Shown here: positions 1-9,173 of the stretch, in pieces
Numbering within the stretch: the first letter of the stretch is position 1
Layout of the letters: each line of letters opens with the position of its first letter
Source: Rhodospirillales bacterium
Lineage (GTDB): Bacteria > Pseudomonadota > Alphaproteobacteria > Rhodospirillales > Thalassospiraceae
DNA: 64,000 nt
Reading direction: 5' to 3'
Assembly: GCA_019634165.1 (NCBI GenBank)
Contig: JAHQVT010000002.1
Coordinates: 1-64,000, forward strand
Position numbers and translations under genes: made by a program
The notes under the pieces: model-generated
Database searches by the model: none
Seen by the model: the letters and a program-made list of their open reading frames with translations, nothing else
Told to the model about the DNA's origin: nothing

Positions 1-369
1 ATTGCCAGTTGGGAACAGTTAATTGACTATTGCCGGGTGCGCATCGGGCATCTTAAGACCGAAGAATTACATCTGCTGTTTTTGGATCGCAAGAACCGCC
101 TGATTGCCGATGAATGCCATCAGCGTGGTACGGTCGATCATCCCCCGGTCTATCCGCGCGAAGTCATTAAGCGTGCCCTTGAGCTTCATGCCAGTGCGAT
201 CATTTTGGTTCATAACCATCCCAGCGGCGATGCAACCCCGTCAAAGGGGGATATCGACATGACCCGTAAAATCATTGATGCGGCCAAGGCGATGGAAATG
301 AGTGTTCATGACCACATCATCATCAGTCAGGCAGGATATAATTCGTTTAAAAGTCTCGGCCTGATCTAA
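1..369 (+). CDS. radC: RadC/JAB-domain protein, 3' part (truncated by window edge)
   Basis: The reading frame is open from base 1, so this is the C-terminal 122 residues of a longer gene. It carries the JAMM metal-binding signature of the RadC family: an HNHPSGD stretch followed by ATPSKGD at bases 211-252, then the family's conserved C-terminal HDHIII...SFKSLGLI. RadC proteins are predicted zinc-dependent JAB-fold proteins. The old DNA-repair assignment is doubtful and the true function is unknown. The GTG at 37 is only an internal codon. The gene ends facing the convergent ompV-like gene. Identification is firm; the function is not. Confidence 0.93.
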   Translation: MASWEQLIDYCRVRIGHLKTEELHLLFLDRKNRLIADECHQRGTVDHPPVYPREVIKRALELHASAIILVHNHPSGDATPSKGDIDMTRKIIDAAKAMEMSVHDHIIISQAGYNSFKSLGLI

Positions 370-393
370 CCAAGATCACCTTCAACGTCGCGT

Positions 394-452
394 TGAAAAA
401 AACACGGACCAGCACCTTACGGAATTATGCTGGTCCGTAAGGTGCTGGTCCG
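394..452 (-). terminator. Strong rho-independent terminator of the ompV-like gene
   Basis: An 18-bp perfect inverted repeat (405-422 with 435-452) has a 12-base loop. Read on the minus strand it is followed by TGTTTTTTT, so it is oriented to end transcription of the minus-strand gene at 512-1378. On the plus strand no T-tract follows, so it would act only weakly on radC. Confidence 0.85.
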
Positions 453-511
453 GGCCGATAGCAGAAACATCATCGGAAAGTTCCCAAGATGTTTGGCTAT
501 GGTAGATGCTC

Positions 512-1378
512 TTAGAAGGTATAGACCACTGCGAGACCCACACTCAGAACATAGTCTTCGTCAATCAACGGACTGTCAGAATATTCGTCTGGCAGGAATT
601 CGACACCGCTGGTGCCGACGATGGCGAAAGATTCGGTTAGCGGATAGATGATGCTTAGATCAAGATGCGGGATGAAAGCAGCGTCAGGTGCATAAAATGC
701 CCGATCACTGCGCACTTCGTTGCGGCGAACGCCAACATTGTGATCCGTCAGGTCTTCGCTTTGCCAAGTAACACCACCTCCAAAATTGAAGTTGGCCTTG
801 CCCCAGTCCATCGGGACGTAATACCCAACATCAACCTCGTGCCCGCCATAGGCATCATTCACATCAGTCAGATAGCTTGCCTTTAATTCCCCACGCCACA
901 AGCGCAATGATCCGCCAACCCCAAGTTCGTAGGCCATATCACGGTCTTTAAGCCCGTTCAGATATGTTGAGTCACCAGAATCAAACGGCTCCATGCGAAG
1001 ATTGCCAATCAAGGAAACACTGGCAAAATCGTTTGTCCAAACTTTGGCATCAATACCATCAATGCCGATATGCAAACGTTCAGCGTCATAGGCCAGCATC
1101 GGCAATGCGATCAGATCAGTTGAATCTGCTCCCCGATAGGGATTGCTGCTAATACCTCCCAAAGCCCCGATCTGCCAGTCCCCGCCCAACCAAGGCTTTA
1201 GGGCGTCCTCGGTCTTAGGATTAATCTGATCGCGGATCAACTCACGTTGCCCGGTATTTGCTGACTGGGCATAGGCCGACCCAGACGACAGAACCGTCAT
1301 CAGCGCCAATGAACAAATGCCAAGCCCGGCAACCAGCATCATAACGTCATATCGACGCAAAGAACCACGTAACAACAT
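512..1378 (-). CDS. MipA/OmpV family outer membrane protein
   Basis: This 288-residue protein has a basic N-terminus, a hydrophobic stretch (about residues 12-32) and a likely signal-peptidase site after AYA (residue 37), so the mature form is exported. The rest has alternating-polarity strands rich in Gly, Asp and Tyr and ends in an aromatic residue (VVYTF), typical of a beta-barrel inserted by the Bam complex. The pattern GALGGISSNPYRGADS...ALPMLAYDAERLHI matches the MipA/OmpV (MltA-interacting) family. Family members are surface barrels of uncertain role: scaffolding of murein hydrolases, stress response or adhesion. The next gene upstream on the same strand is an AraC regulator, 140 bases away. 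Confidence 0.85.
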   Translation of the reverse strand: MLLRGSLRRYDVMMLVAGLGICSLALMTVLSSGSAYAQSANTGQRELIRDQINPKTEDALKPWLGGDWQIGALGGISSNPYRGADSTDLIALPMLAYDAERLHIGIDGIDAKVWTNDFASVSLIGNLRMEPFDSGDSTYLNGLKDRDMAYELGVGGSLRLWRGELKASYLTDVNDAYGGHEVDVGYYVPMDWGKANFNFGGGVTWQSEDLTDHNVGVRRNEVRSDRAFYAPDAAFIPHLDLSIIYPLTESFAIVGTSGVEFLPDEYSDSPLIDEDYVLSVGLAVVYTF

Positions 1379-1518
1379 TATATCTAAACACCCTTAGTTT
1401 GTTTGGTGTTAGACCATGCTGCATAAAAAAATATATGGCGTCCGTTGCTACAGACTCGAACGTGAAAAGGATCGGCCAGGCGTACGAATGCACATTCGAA
1501 CGCCATAGATCATTGTTT

Positions 1519-2760
1519 TTAAGTGTTTTTTTGCCTGTACGCACTTGGCGTGATGCCAGTGACTTTCTTGAATGCCTGATTGAAGGTCGACTTGGAATTA
1601 AAGCCAACACTGGTTGCGATATCGAGGATCGTGCGATCTGGTTCGCCGATCAGAAGACGAGATGCCTTTTCAATCCGCACTTGATTGACGAAATCGAAAA
1701 AGCTTTTGCCCAGATGCCGGTTCAACACAAAGGAAAGCTGATTTGGGCTTACCCCGACCTCTGCTGCCAATTTAGGCATTGTCAGCAGCGGATCGAACAT
1801 CGTGTCGCGACCAGTTACAATTCGATCAAGGCTTGTTCGAATGCGGGCGGCCGTCTCGTCGTCAACAAATGCGCGCGGCGTAAGGGGATCGCCGTCTTTT
1901 CTCATCCCCTCGAATACAGGTGCTGTACTGGCAACTGCATCGATCGGATCTGATGGCACAAACAACGTCGGGTTTTGCGCAATCACCTGACACATCCGGA
2001 AAAAGACAAGAACGAACGCTGCCTTAACGGCAAGCGAAAGCCACTCCGACTGCAAGACAAAAAGATCAAACAGATTGGTCAACGTAAAGACGGTAAACAG
2101 GCTCGTCATTCCGACAAGAAGTTCCGTAACCCAACGGTTAAGTCGTTTGCTATCGGCTTGAGTTTGCCAGTCCGTCTGGTGCCGGTAGTGCCGCGCGCGC
2201 AGCCAGATACCTGTCATGTAGACAATGAATGATATGCAAAACAGGATCACGGTGCCCAACAAGACAAACTCGGCCAGTCCATCTGACGAAAACGCAATCG
2301 TTAAACCGTCATCTCGCCCATACTCTCCATCGACGACCATTCGTGCCCGTTTTAGGTAAACCAAAAGTCCAATTGCTGCCGTCACTGGAAATAACACCAG
2401 AAAATGGCGGTATGGTCGCGATGCCTCAACACCCGATATTTCGCAAAAATACAAATAGATCGATGGGAAAAATGCAAAAAAGAACGGTGCAAACACCGGC
2501 ACAAGATACAAGTTCATAAGCGGGTTGATCAAAGGATCGAGAATATCGTCAACGAAGCTCATACCGACGGAGAAGCTAAACACCATTAACCATCGATTGG
2601 CCGCAAGCCCGCGCTTTTCTTTATCCATCAACAGAACAATGAGAAAAATCGCCTGAGCGGCTCCAAGAACCGAAACGATTAGGAAAAGGATGTCGACTGT
2701 TTCAAGCATTCCTACGCCCTTAACGGCGGTTCTGAATTCTGGAGAGATGTTCAGGGCCAA
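1519..2760 (-). CDS. Membrane-bound AraC-family regulator (7TM + HTH)
   Basis: The 413-residue protein begins with about seven hydrophobic helices (roughly residues 18-45, 58-80, 85-110, 122-140, 163-190, 212-240 and 243-263), then a linker. The C-terminal 100 residues are a double HTH of the AraC type (PKLAAEVGVSPNQLSFVLNR ... ILDIATSVGFNSKSTFNQAFKKVTGITP). A sensor helix bundle fused directly to a DNA-binding domain suggests a one-component regulator that reads a membrane or extracellular signal. The start at 2760 is the longest option; an internal ATG at residue 18 (MLETVDIL) just before TM1 is equally possible. The target is unknown; the downstream ompV-like gene is a natural candidate. 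Confidence 0.85.
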   Translation of the reverse strand: MALNISPEFRTAVKGVGMLETVDILFLIVSVLGAAQAIFLIVLLMDKEKRGLAANRWLMVFSFSVGMSFVDDILDPLINPLMNLYLVPVFAPFFFAFFPSIYLYFCEISGVEASRPYRHFLVLFPVTAAIGLLVYLKRARMVVDGEYGRDDGLTIAFSSDGLAEFVLLGTVILFCISFIVYMTGIWLRARHYRHQTDWQTQADSKRLNRWVTELLVGMTSLFTVFTLTNLFDLFVLQSEWLSLAVKAAFVLVFFRMCQVIAQNPTLFVPSDPIDAVASTAPVFEGMRKDGDPLTPRAFVDDETAARIRTSLDRIVTGRDTMFDPLLTMPKLAAEVGVSPNQLSFVLNRHLGKSFFDFVNQVRIEKASRLLIGEPDRTILDIATSVGFNSKSTFNQAFKKVTGITPSAYRQKNT

Positions 2761-2903
2761 GCAGAACGCAAACTCCTGAAACGAACATACCGTTCGGAGT
2801 TACGTCAGTATCAGCTACCTATAACAAAGGTTTACAGCGACCTCTTACCACCGTCCACGGCAATCTTTCCACCATGAAACCAAAACTGCCCGCAGAGGAC
2901 GCA

Positions 2904-4673
2904 TCAGCGCGACACAAGAAATTGCTCGATATCGACTTCATCACATTGTTCGGGACGCAGGTATTTCCGGCCATAATCGATATAGGTGCCATTGACCAGA
3001 AACAGTTCAAACAGGTCATTGTCGATCTGACCTTTGTCGCGCATGTCACCAAGGATCGAAATACATTCAGATAAAAGCTTTGGCCGTTTATAAGGCCGGT
3101 CCACGGCTGTCAACGCCTCGAATATATCGGCAATGACCATTACCTTTTCGAGGATACTCATATCATCCCCGGTCAGACCGCGCGGATAGCCCGACCCATC
3201 CATTTTTTCATGGTGGTTTCCGGCAATCTGCGGGACACGCTGCAATTCGCGCGGATAAGGTAACTGTGCGAGCATGTCCTGCGTCACAACAACATGATCA
3301 TTGATGACTTGGCGTTCTTCGGTTGTAAGCGTTCCATGCGACACGGTCAGGTTATAAACTTCACCCCGGTTAAAGCCCTGATAGATGTGATCTTCGCGAT
3401 CCATCAAAAGCGTTTCAAGACCCGGTTCGCGCAAGGCTGCAAGTTCGGTATCGCTTAGCCGTTCATTTTCCGTCCATGACAACCCTACCGTTCGGTCAAA
3501 ATAGCGGGTCCATTTCTGTTCGGCGATATCGTGCAAGGCAAATATCGTATTAGTATCAATTTCGGCATCGCCAATATTGGCATCCGCGACCATGGCAAAT
3601 TGGTTTTCCAGTTCGGCCACTTTCTGATTGAAATCCGCTTCGCACTTATCGCTATCTTCGCCGGCAAGCTTGCGTTTAAGCATTTCAATTTCGGCATCGC
3701 GACGCAGGACTTCAAACCGGGTGCGGATTTCATGAATGCGGTTATGGATGGTTTCAAGCTTGGTCGCCTTTTCCATCACATGATCGGGCGTGACAATCTT
3801 ACCGCAATCATGAAGCCACGCTGCGAGTTCTAATTCATACCATTCCATATCGGTCAGATAGAAATTGGAAAACGGTCCAAGTTTGTCATCAACAGCGGCC
3901 TGTGCCAGCATCCGCGCAATGACCGGCACGCGCGAACAGTGGTCTGCTGTATGGGGGGATTTGGCATCAATCGCGTGGGCCAGAACCCGAACAAAGCTTT
4001 CCATCAAATCGCGCTGCGCCACCAAAAGGCGGCTATTTTCAATCGCAACTGCTGCCTGACTGGCCAGTGCGCTTATGATCGGTTCTATTGACTTATCAAA
4101 CGCAATAACATTGCCCTGATCGTCCTGCGCATTGATCAATTGCAGAACGCCGATTACGGTCCCGCTTGTGTTTTTTAGCGGCACAGTCAGAAATGATTTT
4201 GACCGATAGCCCGTCTTGGCATCAAAGGCCCGCGTTCCCGAAAAATCGAACCCCTTGGCGCAATAGGCATCTTCGATATTGATCGACTTGCCACTTAGCG
4301 CGACATACGTCGCAATATTGCGATAGTTCGGTCGGCCTTCTTCGTCATAGAGCGGCAAGGGCGGAAAAGGTTTTTCGGCTTCGCGCCCGGAAACGAAGAA
4401 GGTCTCCAGCGTATCATTCATCAGGATACGGAAATGCAGTTCGCTTTCCTCTTTATTGACAAGGTAAAGCGATCCACCGTCCGCGTTGGTGAATTTCCGC
4501 GCAGCCATAAGGATCTTTTCGTTAAGTTCTTCCCGCCCCTGCTGTGCAGAAAGCGCGATACCGAGATCCACCAGTTGCGCAAGATAGTTCGCATCTGTCT
4601 TCTGGCTATCTATCACGTCTGGTGTGTGACTCTGAGCCTCGTCGCGTTCACGCGCCATAAATATCCTGTCCAC
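2904..4673 (-). CDS. GAF + HD-GYP cyclic-di-GMP phosphodiesterase
   Basis: This 589-residue soluble protein has a GAF sensor domain (about residues 40-215) followed by an HD-GYP domain. The HD pair is at 288-289 (AAWLHDCGKI), HTADHCSRV lies before it, and the HH...GSGYP motif is at about 487-497, followed by IADIFEALTAVDRPYK. HD-GYP proteins hydrolyse c-di-GMP and so steer motility and biofilm formation. About 140 residues, rich in Lys and Glu and probably partly coiled coil, separate the HD helix from the usual GxLTxEE...H segment, so the catalytic domain is longer than the minimal type. It is divergent from purB and alone in its transcription unit. The ligand of the GAF domain cannot be told from sequence. 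Confidence 0.92.
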   Translation of the reverse strand: MDRIFMARERDEAQSHTPDVIDSQKTDANYLAQLVDLGIALSAQQGREELNEKILMAARKFTNADGGSLYLVNKEESELHFRILMNDTLETFFVSGREAEKPFPPLPLYDEEGRPNYRNIATYVALSGKSINIEDAYCAKGFDFSGTRAFDAKTGYRSKSFLTVPLKNTSGTVIGVLQLINAQDDQGNVIAFDKSIEPIISALASQAAVAIENSRLLVAQRDLMESFVRVLAHAIDAKSPHTADHCSRVPVIARMLAQAAVDDKLGPFSNFYLTDMEWYELELAAWLHDCGKIVTPDHVMEKATKLETIHNRIHEIRTRFEVLRRDAEIEMLKRKLAGEDSDKCEADFNQKVAELENQFAMVADANIGDAEIDTNTIFALHDIAEQKWTRYFDRTVGLSWTENERLSDTELAALREPGLETLLMDREDHIYQGFNRGEVYNLTVSHGTLTTEERQVINDHVVVTQDMLAQLPYPRELQRVPQIAGNHHEKMDGSGYPRGLTGDDMSILEKVMVIADIFEALTAVDRPYKRPKLLSECISILGDMRDKGQIDNDLFELFLVNGTYIDYGRKYLRPEQCDEVDIEQFLVSR

Positions 4674-4743
4674 TCAGCGAGCTGATCGCCTGCATCCCAT
4701 GCAAATACGTAATGTCTGGTTACATAGCTTATTTTATGTAAGT

Positions 4744-4752
4744 TGCTATAAT
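4744..4752 (+). promoter_or_regulatory. Extended -10 promoter element upstream of purB
   Basis: TGCTATAAT fits the extended -10 consensus (TGnTATAAT). No convincing -35 is seen at the right distance, as is usual for extended -10 promoters. It would give purB a leader of about 190 bases. The leader holds small hairpins (for example ACGC...GCGT near 4849-4863). The assignment is an inference. Confidence 0.4.
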
Positions 4753-4951
4753 TCTAACAGATCACAAGTTTTCCACTGGTAAAAATGCGGTAACATCCCT
4801 GCTATACCCGTCTGCAGGGTTGCCAACGGCCCCGGAATGGACTATCCGACGCGGTGAAAGCGTGCCGGCCTTATGATCGTGCAATTGATCACGCATTCCG
4901 ATCATTCGCATTATTCCCCGGCACCCAACCATATTGCCCGGAGGCGACTGC

Positions 4952-6262
4952 ATGATCCCCCGTTATTCCCGTCCGCAGATGACATCCATCTGGGAACCGG
5001 CGAACAAATTCCGTATCTGGTTCGAAATTGAAGCACACGCTGCTGATAAACTGGCTGAACTTGGCGTTATCCCGACTGAGTCTGCAAAGCTCGTTTGGGA
5101 AAAAGGCGACAAGCCCTATACCCAAGACCGCATCGACCGCATTGACGGTATCGAAGCCGAAGTCAAACATGACGTGATTGCGTTTCTGACCGAACTTTCC
5201 GAACAGGTTGGTGAAGAAGCCCGGTTCGTGCATCAGGGCATGACCAGCTCGGACGTTCTTGATACCTGCTTTAACGTGCAGCTTGCCCAGGCAACCGACA
5301 TCCTGCTTGAAGATATGGACAAGCTTCTGGCCGCCCTTAAAAAGCGCGCCTATGAAACCAAAGACGTCCCCTGCATGGGCCGTTCACACGGCATCCACGC
5401 CGAACCGGTGACCTTTGGGCTGAAGCTTGCAACTTTCTACGCAGAATTCAAACGTAACCGCGATCGTCTGGTTGTTGCCCGTGACGAAATCGCGACCTGT
5501 GCGATTTCAGGCGCGGTTGGTACTTTTGCCAATATCGACCCCAGCGTTGAAGAACATGTCAGTGAGAAGCTTGGCCTGAAACCGGAACCGGTTTCGACCC
5601 AGGTGATCCCGCGTGACCGTCATGCTGCTTATTTCGCGACCCTTGGCGTCATCGCATCGTCGATCGAACATCTGGCAACCGAAATTCGCCATCTGCAACG
5701 CACCGAAGTGCGCGAAGTTGAAGAGTTTTTCTCCAAGGGGCAGAAAGGCTCCTCGGCGATGCCACACAAACGCAACCCGGTTCTGACCGAAAACCTGACC
5801 GGCCTTGCCCGTTTGGTGCGTTCGATGGCCATTCCGGCAATGGAAAACGTTGCCCTGTGGCATGAACGCGATATTTCGCACAGCTCGGTCGAACGTAACA
5901 TCGGTCCTGATGCGACCGTAACGCTTGATTTTGCCTTGATGCGTTTGTCCAACGTGGTTGAGAACCTTGTGATTTATCCAGAACGCATGGATGAAATCCT
6001 TAACCAGATGGGTGGTTTGGTCTTCTCGCAGCGCGTGCTGCTGACCCTGACCCAGTATGGTGTTTCGCGCGAAGATTCTTATCGTATCGTTCAGCGGAAT
6101 GCGATGAAGGTCTGGAACCGCGAAGGCGATCTTCTGTCGCTTCTGAAAACCGACGAAGACGTTACTGCAAAAATCCCGATGGATAAGCTCGAAGCGTTGT
6201 TTGACCTTGGTTATCACACCAAACATGTCGACACGATCTTTGCCCGTGTGTTTACCGACTAA
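4952..6262 (+). CDS. purB: Adenylosuccinate lyase
   Basis: PurB performs two steps of purine synthesis: SAICAR to AICAR plus fumarate, and adenylosuccinate to AMP plus fumarate. The 436-residue protein shows the fumarase/aspartase superfamily signatures: TSSDVLDTC, the catalytic-His region GRSHGIHAEPVTFG, and the mobile signature loop GSSAMPHKRNP. I chose the ATG at 4952 because GGAGG at 4940-4944 is 7 bases upstream; the upstream in-frame TTG at 4934 has no ribosome site. In many alphaproteobacteria purB neighbours the zeta inhibitor and purCSQL. Here about 4 kb of accessory genes separate them. A strong terminator follows. Confidence 0.97.
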   Translation: MIPRYSRPQMTSIWEPANKFRIWFEIEAHAADKLAELGVIPTESAKLVWEKGDKPYTQDRIDRIDGIEAEVKHDVIAFLTELSEQVGEEARFVHQGMTSSDVLDTCFNVQLAQATDILLEDMDKLLAALKKRAYETKDVPCMGRSHGIHAEPVTFGLKLATFYAEFKRNRDRLVVARDEIATCAISGAVGTFANIDPSVEEHVSEKLGLKPEPVSTQVIPRDRHAAYFATLGVIASSIEHLATEIRHLQRTEVREVEEFFSKGQKGSSAMPHKRNPVLTENLTGLARLVRSMAIPAMENVALWHERDISHSSVERNIGPDATVTLDFALMRLSNVVENLVIYPERMDEILNQMGGLVFSQRVLLTLTQYGVSREDSYRIVQRNAMKVWNREGDLLSLLKTDEDVTAKIPMDKLEALFDLGYHTKHVDTIFARVFTD

Positions 6263-6282
6263 CGGCCATACGGACCAAAATC

Positions 6283-6323
6283 AAAATCCCCGGCACGCAC
6301 CCTGCGGCCGGGGATTTTTTTTT
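6283..6323 (+). terminator. Rho-independent terminator of purB
   Basis: A GC-rich stem, AAAATCCCCGGC (6283-6294) paired with GCCGGGGATTTT (6307-6318), has a 12-base loop and runs into a tract of nine T residues. Confidence 0.92.
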
Positions 6324-6355
6324 GTTTTTGGCAATGAGTGGTCGACGTCCTGACC

Positions 6356-7255
6356 CTAGCGTTCGACCAAATCGCGTGCCTCATCCAATAACCAATCGCG
6401 AAACAGACGCACCTGACTGCGCAGTTCACGGTTTTTCGGATGCACAAGATAGTAGCCAAGTGGGACGGTCAAAACATGTTCTGGGAAAAGATGGACAAGC
6501 TTACCTTCATTGACATCTTCTTCGGCCAAAAGCGGATTTGCGATCACAACACCCTGATTGTGAATGGCCGCTTCGATCACCATCGCGGTTTGGTCAATAT
6601 CGATATGCTTAAGTGACTGGGTTTGTTCGCGCTTTACACCAGCAAAGGTTGCCAGCCAATCGGCCCACCAATGATGTTTGGTGTCATTAATCAAGGTTGC
6701 CCGCACCAGATCAGAGGGCGCATCCAAACCAAGTTGATCACGATAGGAAGGTGCGCAAAAAACCGCTGCCTGCCCGCGATACAACAAGACCGCTTCTAGG
6801 CCATCGTCATTGCCATTGAAATAGCGTACAGCGATATCCAGTCCGTCATGCTCAAAGTTCGGCTTTTCTTCGGTTGATCCGACATGAAGGGCGGTTGTCG
6901 GATGCATGATCAGAAATTTGGCCATGCGCGGTGAAAACCATTTCGCGGCAAAGCTGGGTGGCATGGCAAAATGAACGGACGTATCCTGACGACGGCGCAG
7001 ATATCCACTGGCATCGGCAATTTGCTGTAACGCGGGGCCAATCCGGGCGGCATAGGCCAATCCATCTTGTGTCGGATAGACCTGCCGGATTGAGCGGGTG
7101 AATAAATCCACCCCCAACCATTCTTCAAGTTTGCGAATTTGCTGCCCCACCGCACCGGGCGTGACATTTAACTCCTCGGCCGCAAGCGAGAAGCTATTTA
7201 AACGCAAGGCGGCCTCAAAAGCAGGCAAAGATTTAAGCGGTGGATATGATGCCAT
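6356..7255 (-). CDS. LysR-type regulator, GcvA-like subfamily
   Basis: The 299-residue protein has an N-terminal winged HTH (about residues 5-65: LPAFEAALRLNSFSLAAEELNVTPGAVGQQIRKLE). A substrate-binding domain opens with the LRRRQDTSVHFAMPPSFAAKWFSPRM pattern typical of the GcvA/AmpR-like branch. It is transcribed divergently from an EamA transporter, with 99 bases between start codons. LysR proteins commonly control such a divergent partner and themselves from the shared region. The inducer is unknown. Confidence 0.9.
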   Translation of the reverse strand: MASYPPLKSLPAFEAALRLNSFSLAAEELNVTPGAVGQQIRKLEEWLGVDLFTRSIRQVYPTQDGLAYAARIGPALQQIADASGYLRRRQDTSVHFAMPPSFAAKWFSPRMAKFLIMHPTTALHVGSTEEKPNFEHDGLDIAVRYFNGNDDGLEAVLLYRGQAAVFCAPSYRDQLGLDAPSDLVRATLINDTKHHWWADWLATFAGVKREQTQSLKHIDIDQTAMVIEAAIHNQGVVIANPLLAEEDVNEGKLVHLFPEHVLTVPLGYYLVHPKNRELRSQVRLFRDWLLDEARDLVER

Positions 7256-7354
7256 AATACAGATTCTCTATACCATATACCAGATAACATGATTTGTAGA
7301 ACACTACGTAAAGGCACAAAATTCTGTCAAATACTTCTTAACGGGTCAAGTATC

Positions 7355-8248
7355 ATGCAGAAGAATGCCTATATCGTCTTTGGTCTTCTCGCCCTTGTCT
7401 GGGGTCTAACATTTCTGTTTAACAAAACATCCAGCACACTGATCTCCCCTGAACAAGTTGTGGTCGTGCGCGTGGTCGTTGGCTTTTTACCCGTCTTTGT
7501 GGCAGCACTTATCGGGCGCAAACTGCGCTGGGCGCATCTGCGCCAAACCCACCATTTTGCCGTCATGTCGCTGCTTGCCGCGTCGGTTTATTATGTCAGC
7601 TTTGCCCGCGGCATCGCCCTTCTTCCGACCAGCGTTGCTGGAATGCTTTCGGGGGCGATCCCGATGTTTTCCTTTGTCGCTGCGGCTATTTTCCTGCGCA
7701 GTGAACCAATCAACCGCCGATCAATCGGCGGGCTGTTATTTGGCTTTTCCGGAGTAATGCTTATTGCGCAACCGTGGAATAGCAACGTGTCGGTCAATGA
7801 TTTGGCGGGAATTGGCTATATCGCATTTGGTTCAGCCTGCGTTGGACTTTCCTTTGTCTATGCCCGCCGGTTCTTGAGCCCGCTTGGCATTTCGCCCTTG
7901 GCCCTATGCACCTATCAGCTTGGTCTGGCATCGATCACGATGCTCACATTCACGGATATGACCCATGCCAGTGCAATTTTTAACGATTGGGAAATCGCAT
8001 CAGGCCTGATCATAGGCCTTGGCCTGTTTGGCACCGGGATCGCCTTTATTTGCTATTACCACGTGGTAGAGAAACTTGGCGCGGTCAAAGCGGCCAGTGT
8101 CACCTATGTCCCGCCGGTGATTGGCTTGATCACCGGGATACTTATCCTTGGTGAAACGGTCACGATCCTTCATTTGGTTGCGATGAGCATCATCCTGATC
8201 GGTGTTTTCATCATGCAATCAGGCAGATCACCAGCACTGGTATCCTAA
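7355..8248 (+). CDS. EamA/DMT-superfamily transporter
   Basis: This 297-residue integral membrane protein has about ten hydrophobic helices in two EamA repeats. The motif VFGLLALVWGLTFLFNKTSS opens repeat one and IAFGSACVGLSFVYARRF opens repeat two. DMT exporters of this type move amino acids, metabolites or toxic compounds out of the cell. The ATG at 7355 is preferred because the encoded MQKNAYIVFG is the usual family N-terminus; the 22 residues before it in the open frame do not look like a transporter start. Divergence from a LysR gene suggests induction by the exported compound. Confidence 0.88.
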   Translation: MQKNAYIVFGLLALVWGLTFLFNKTSSTLISPEQVVVVRVVVGFLPVFVAALIGRKLRWAHLRQTHHFAVMSLLAASVYYVSFARGIALLPTSVAGMLSGAIPMFSFVAAAIFLRSEPINRRSIGGLLFGFSGVMLIAQPWNSNVSVNDLAGIGYIAFGSACVGLSFVYARRFLSPLGISPLALCTYQLGLASITMLTFTDMTHASAIFNDWEIASGLIIGLGLFGTGIAFICYYHVVEKLGAVKAASVTYVPPVIGLITGILILGETVTILHLVAMSIILIGVFIMQSGRSPALVS

Positions 8249-8310
8249 ACACACAATCGGGCCCACAACCGGCCCGAACCTGCCTGAGGCACCCCTTGCC
8301 TTGATGGCGT

Positions 8311-8342
8311 GCGCCCCCGATCATCCGGGGGCGCTTTTTTTT
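8311..8342 (+). terminator. Rho-independent terminator of the EamA gene
   Basis: A nine-base perfect stem (GCGCCCCCG, 8311-8319, with CGGGGGCGC, 8326-8334) and six-base loop are followed by eight T residues. Confidence 0.92.
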
Positions 8343-8351
8343 CTTTTCAGC

Positions 8352-9053
8352 TTATCGTTTGGCCGCGGCTTGAACGAAAGCCGTAATCAGCGGATGCGTA
8401 TCGCCACGCAGCCCCGATCGTTCAGGCTGAAACGCAGTTCCAATAAAAAATGGATGTCCGCCTAATTCTACTGCACGGGGATCACCGTCCGCATCCCAAG
8501 CAGATATCACAAGATCTTGTCCATCTAATATCCCGGCATAGTCACGGTTAAAACCATAACTGCAACGATAGGTCTCGCTGATTTCATCCATGCCATAATG
8601 GGTATGTGTCAAACTGCCCTTCACAAGATTGATCCCGCCATCCTGATCGATCAGCGCACAGGTCAAAGGCGCAATCAGCGGCATTTCGGCATCCGGGTCA
8701 ATTTCGCCATTGGCCGCATTGGTAAACCCCAAAACATTGCGAGCATATTCCAAAATGGCATGTTGATAACCACCGCACGTCCCCAGAAACGGCACTGCGT
8801 TTCTACGCGCAAAGCCAATTGCCGATAATGCCCCATCAAAACTTTGATAGGGGCTTGCCGGAACGCACCAGATTGCGTCAAAGCCATCCAAAACCACTTT
8901 GGCATCAACACCATCAAAGACGGTTGTCGCAATCCAGTCAAAGGTGATCGGTACCCCAATTTCACCACTTGCAATTTCAAGTGCCTTGGGGATGGCCTGA
9001 TGGGCAGTAACACTGGGATTATAATCACCAATCAGCGCAATATGAATGGTCAT
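8352..9053 (-). CDS. CTP synthase GATase-domain-like protein (free-standing)
   Basis: The 233-residue protein resembles the class I glutamine amidotransferase half of CTP synthase without the synthetase half. It matches the family usually named CTP synthase C-terminal region-related protein. The nucleophile elbow is present (PFLGTCGGYQH, Cys93). Where glutaminases have the catalytic HPE, this protein reads FQPERSG (Gln209, Glu211), so the triad His is missing. That argues against ordinary ammonia production. It stands alone between a LysR/EamA pair and a response regulator. The fold is clear; the reaction is unknown. Confidence 0.8.
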   Translation of the reverse strand: MTIHIALIGDYNPSVTAHQAIPKALEIASGEIGVPITFDWIATTVFDGVDAKVVLDGFDAIWCVPASPYQSFDGALSAIGFARRNAVPFLGTCGGYQHAILEYARNVLGFTNAANGEIDPDAEMPLIAPLTCALIDQDGGINLVKGSLTHTHYGMDEISETYRCSYGFNRDYAGILDGQDLVISAWDADGDPRAVELGGHPFFIGTAFQPERSGLRGDTHPLITAFVQAAAKR

Positions 9054-9107
9054 GATGTTCCTCGTTTAAAATGACATTACGAGGGAACTAACGGCTGCTT
9101 TCGCAAC

Positions 9108-9136
9108 AAAAAACGGCCCGTGAAATCACGAGCCGG
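9108..9136 (-). terminator. Rho-independent terminator of the NarL-type regulator
   Basis: On the minus strand CGGCTCGTG-ATTTC-ACGGGCCG forms a hairpin with one wobble pair, followed by TTTTTTG. It lies just downstream of the stop at 9174. Confidence 0.85.
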
Positions 9137-9173
9137 GATTTGAGCTTAAACAGAGCTGCCTTTGACGAACGTA

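Noticed and set aside
405..452. 18-bp perfect inverted repeat thought at first to be a novel repeat
   Set aside because: On the minus strand it is followed by TGTTTTTTT and lies just past the ompV-like stop codon, so it is an ordinary strong terminator.
1399..1953. 184-residue plus-strand frame opposite the AraC gene
   Set aside because: Overlaps a recognisable AraC HTH on the other strand and has no family features of its own.
5507..6226. 239-residue frame opposite purB
   Set aside because: Antisense shadow of a secure gene.
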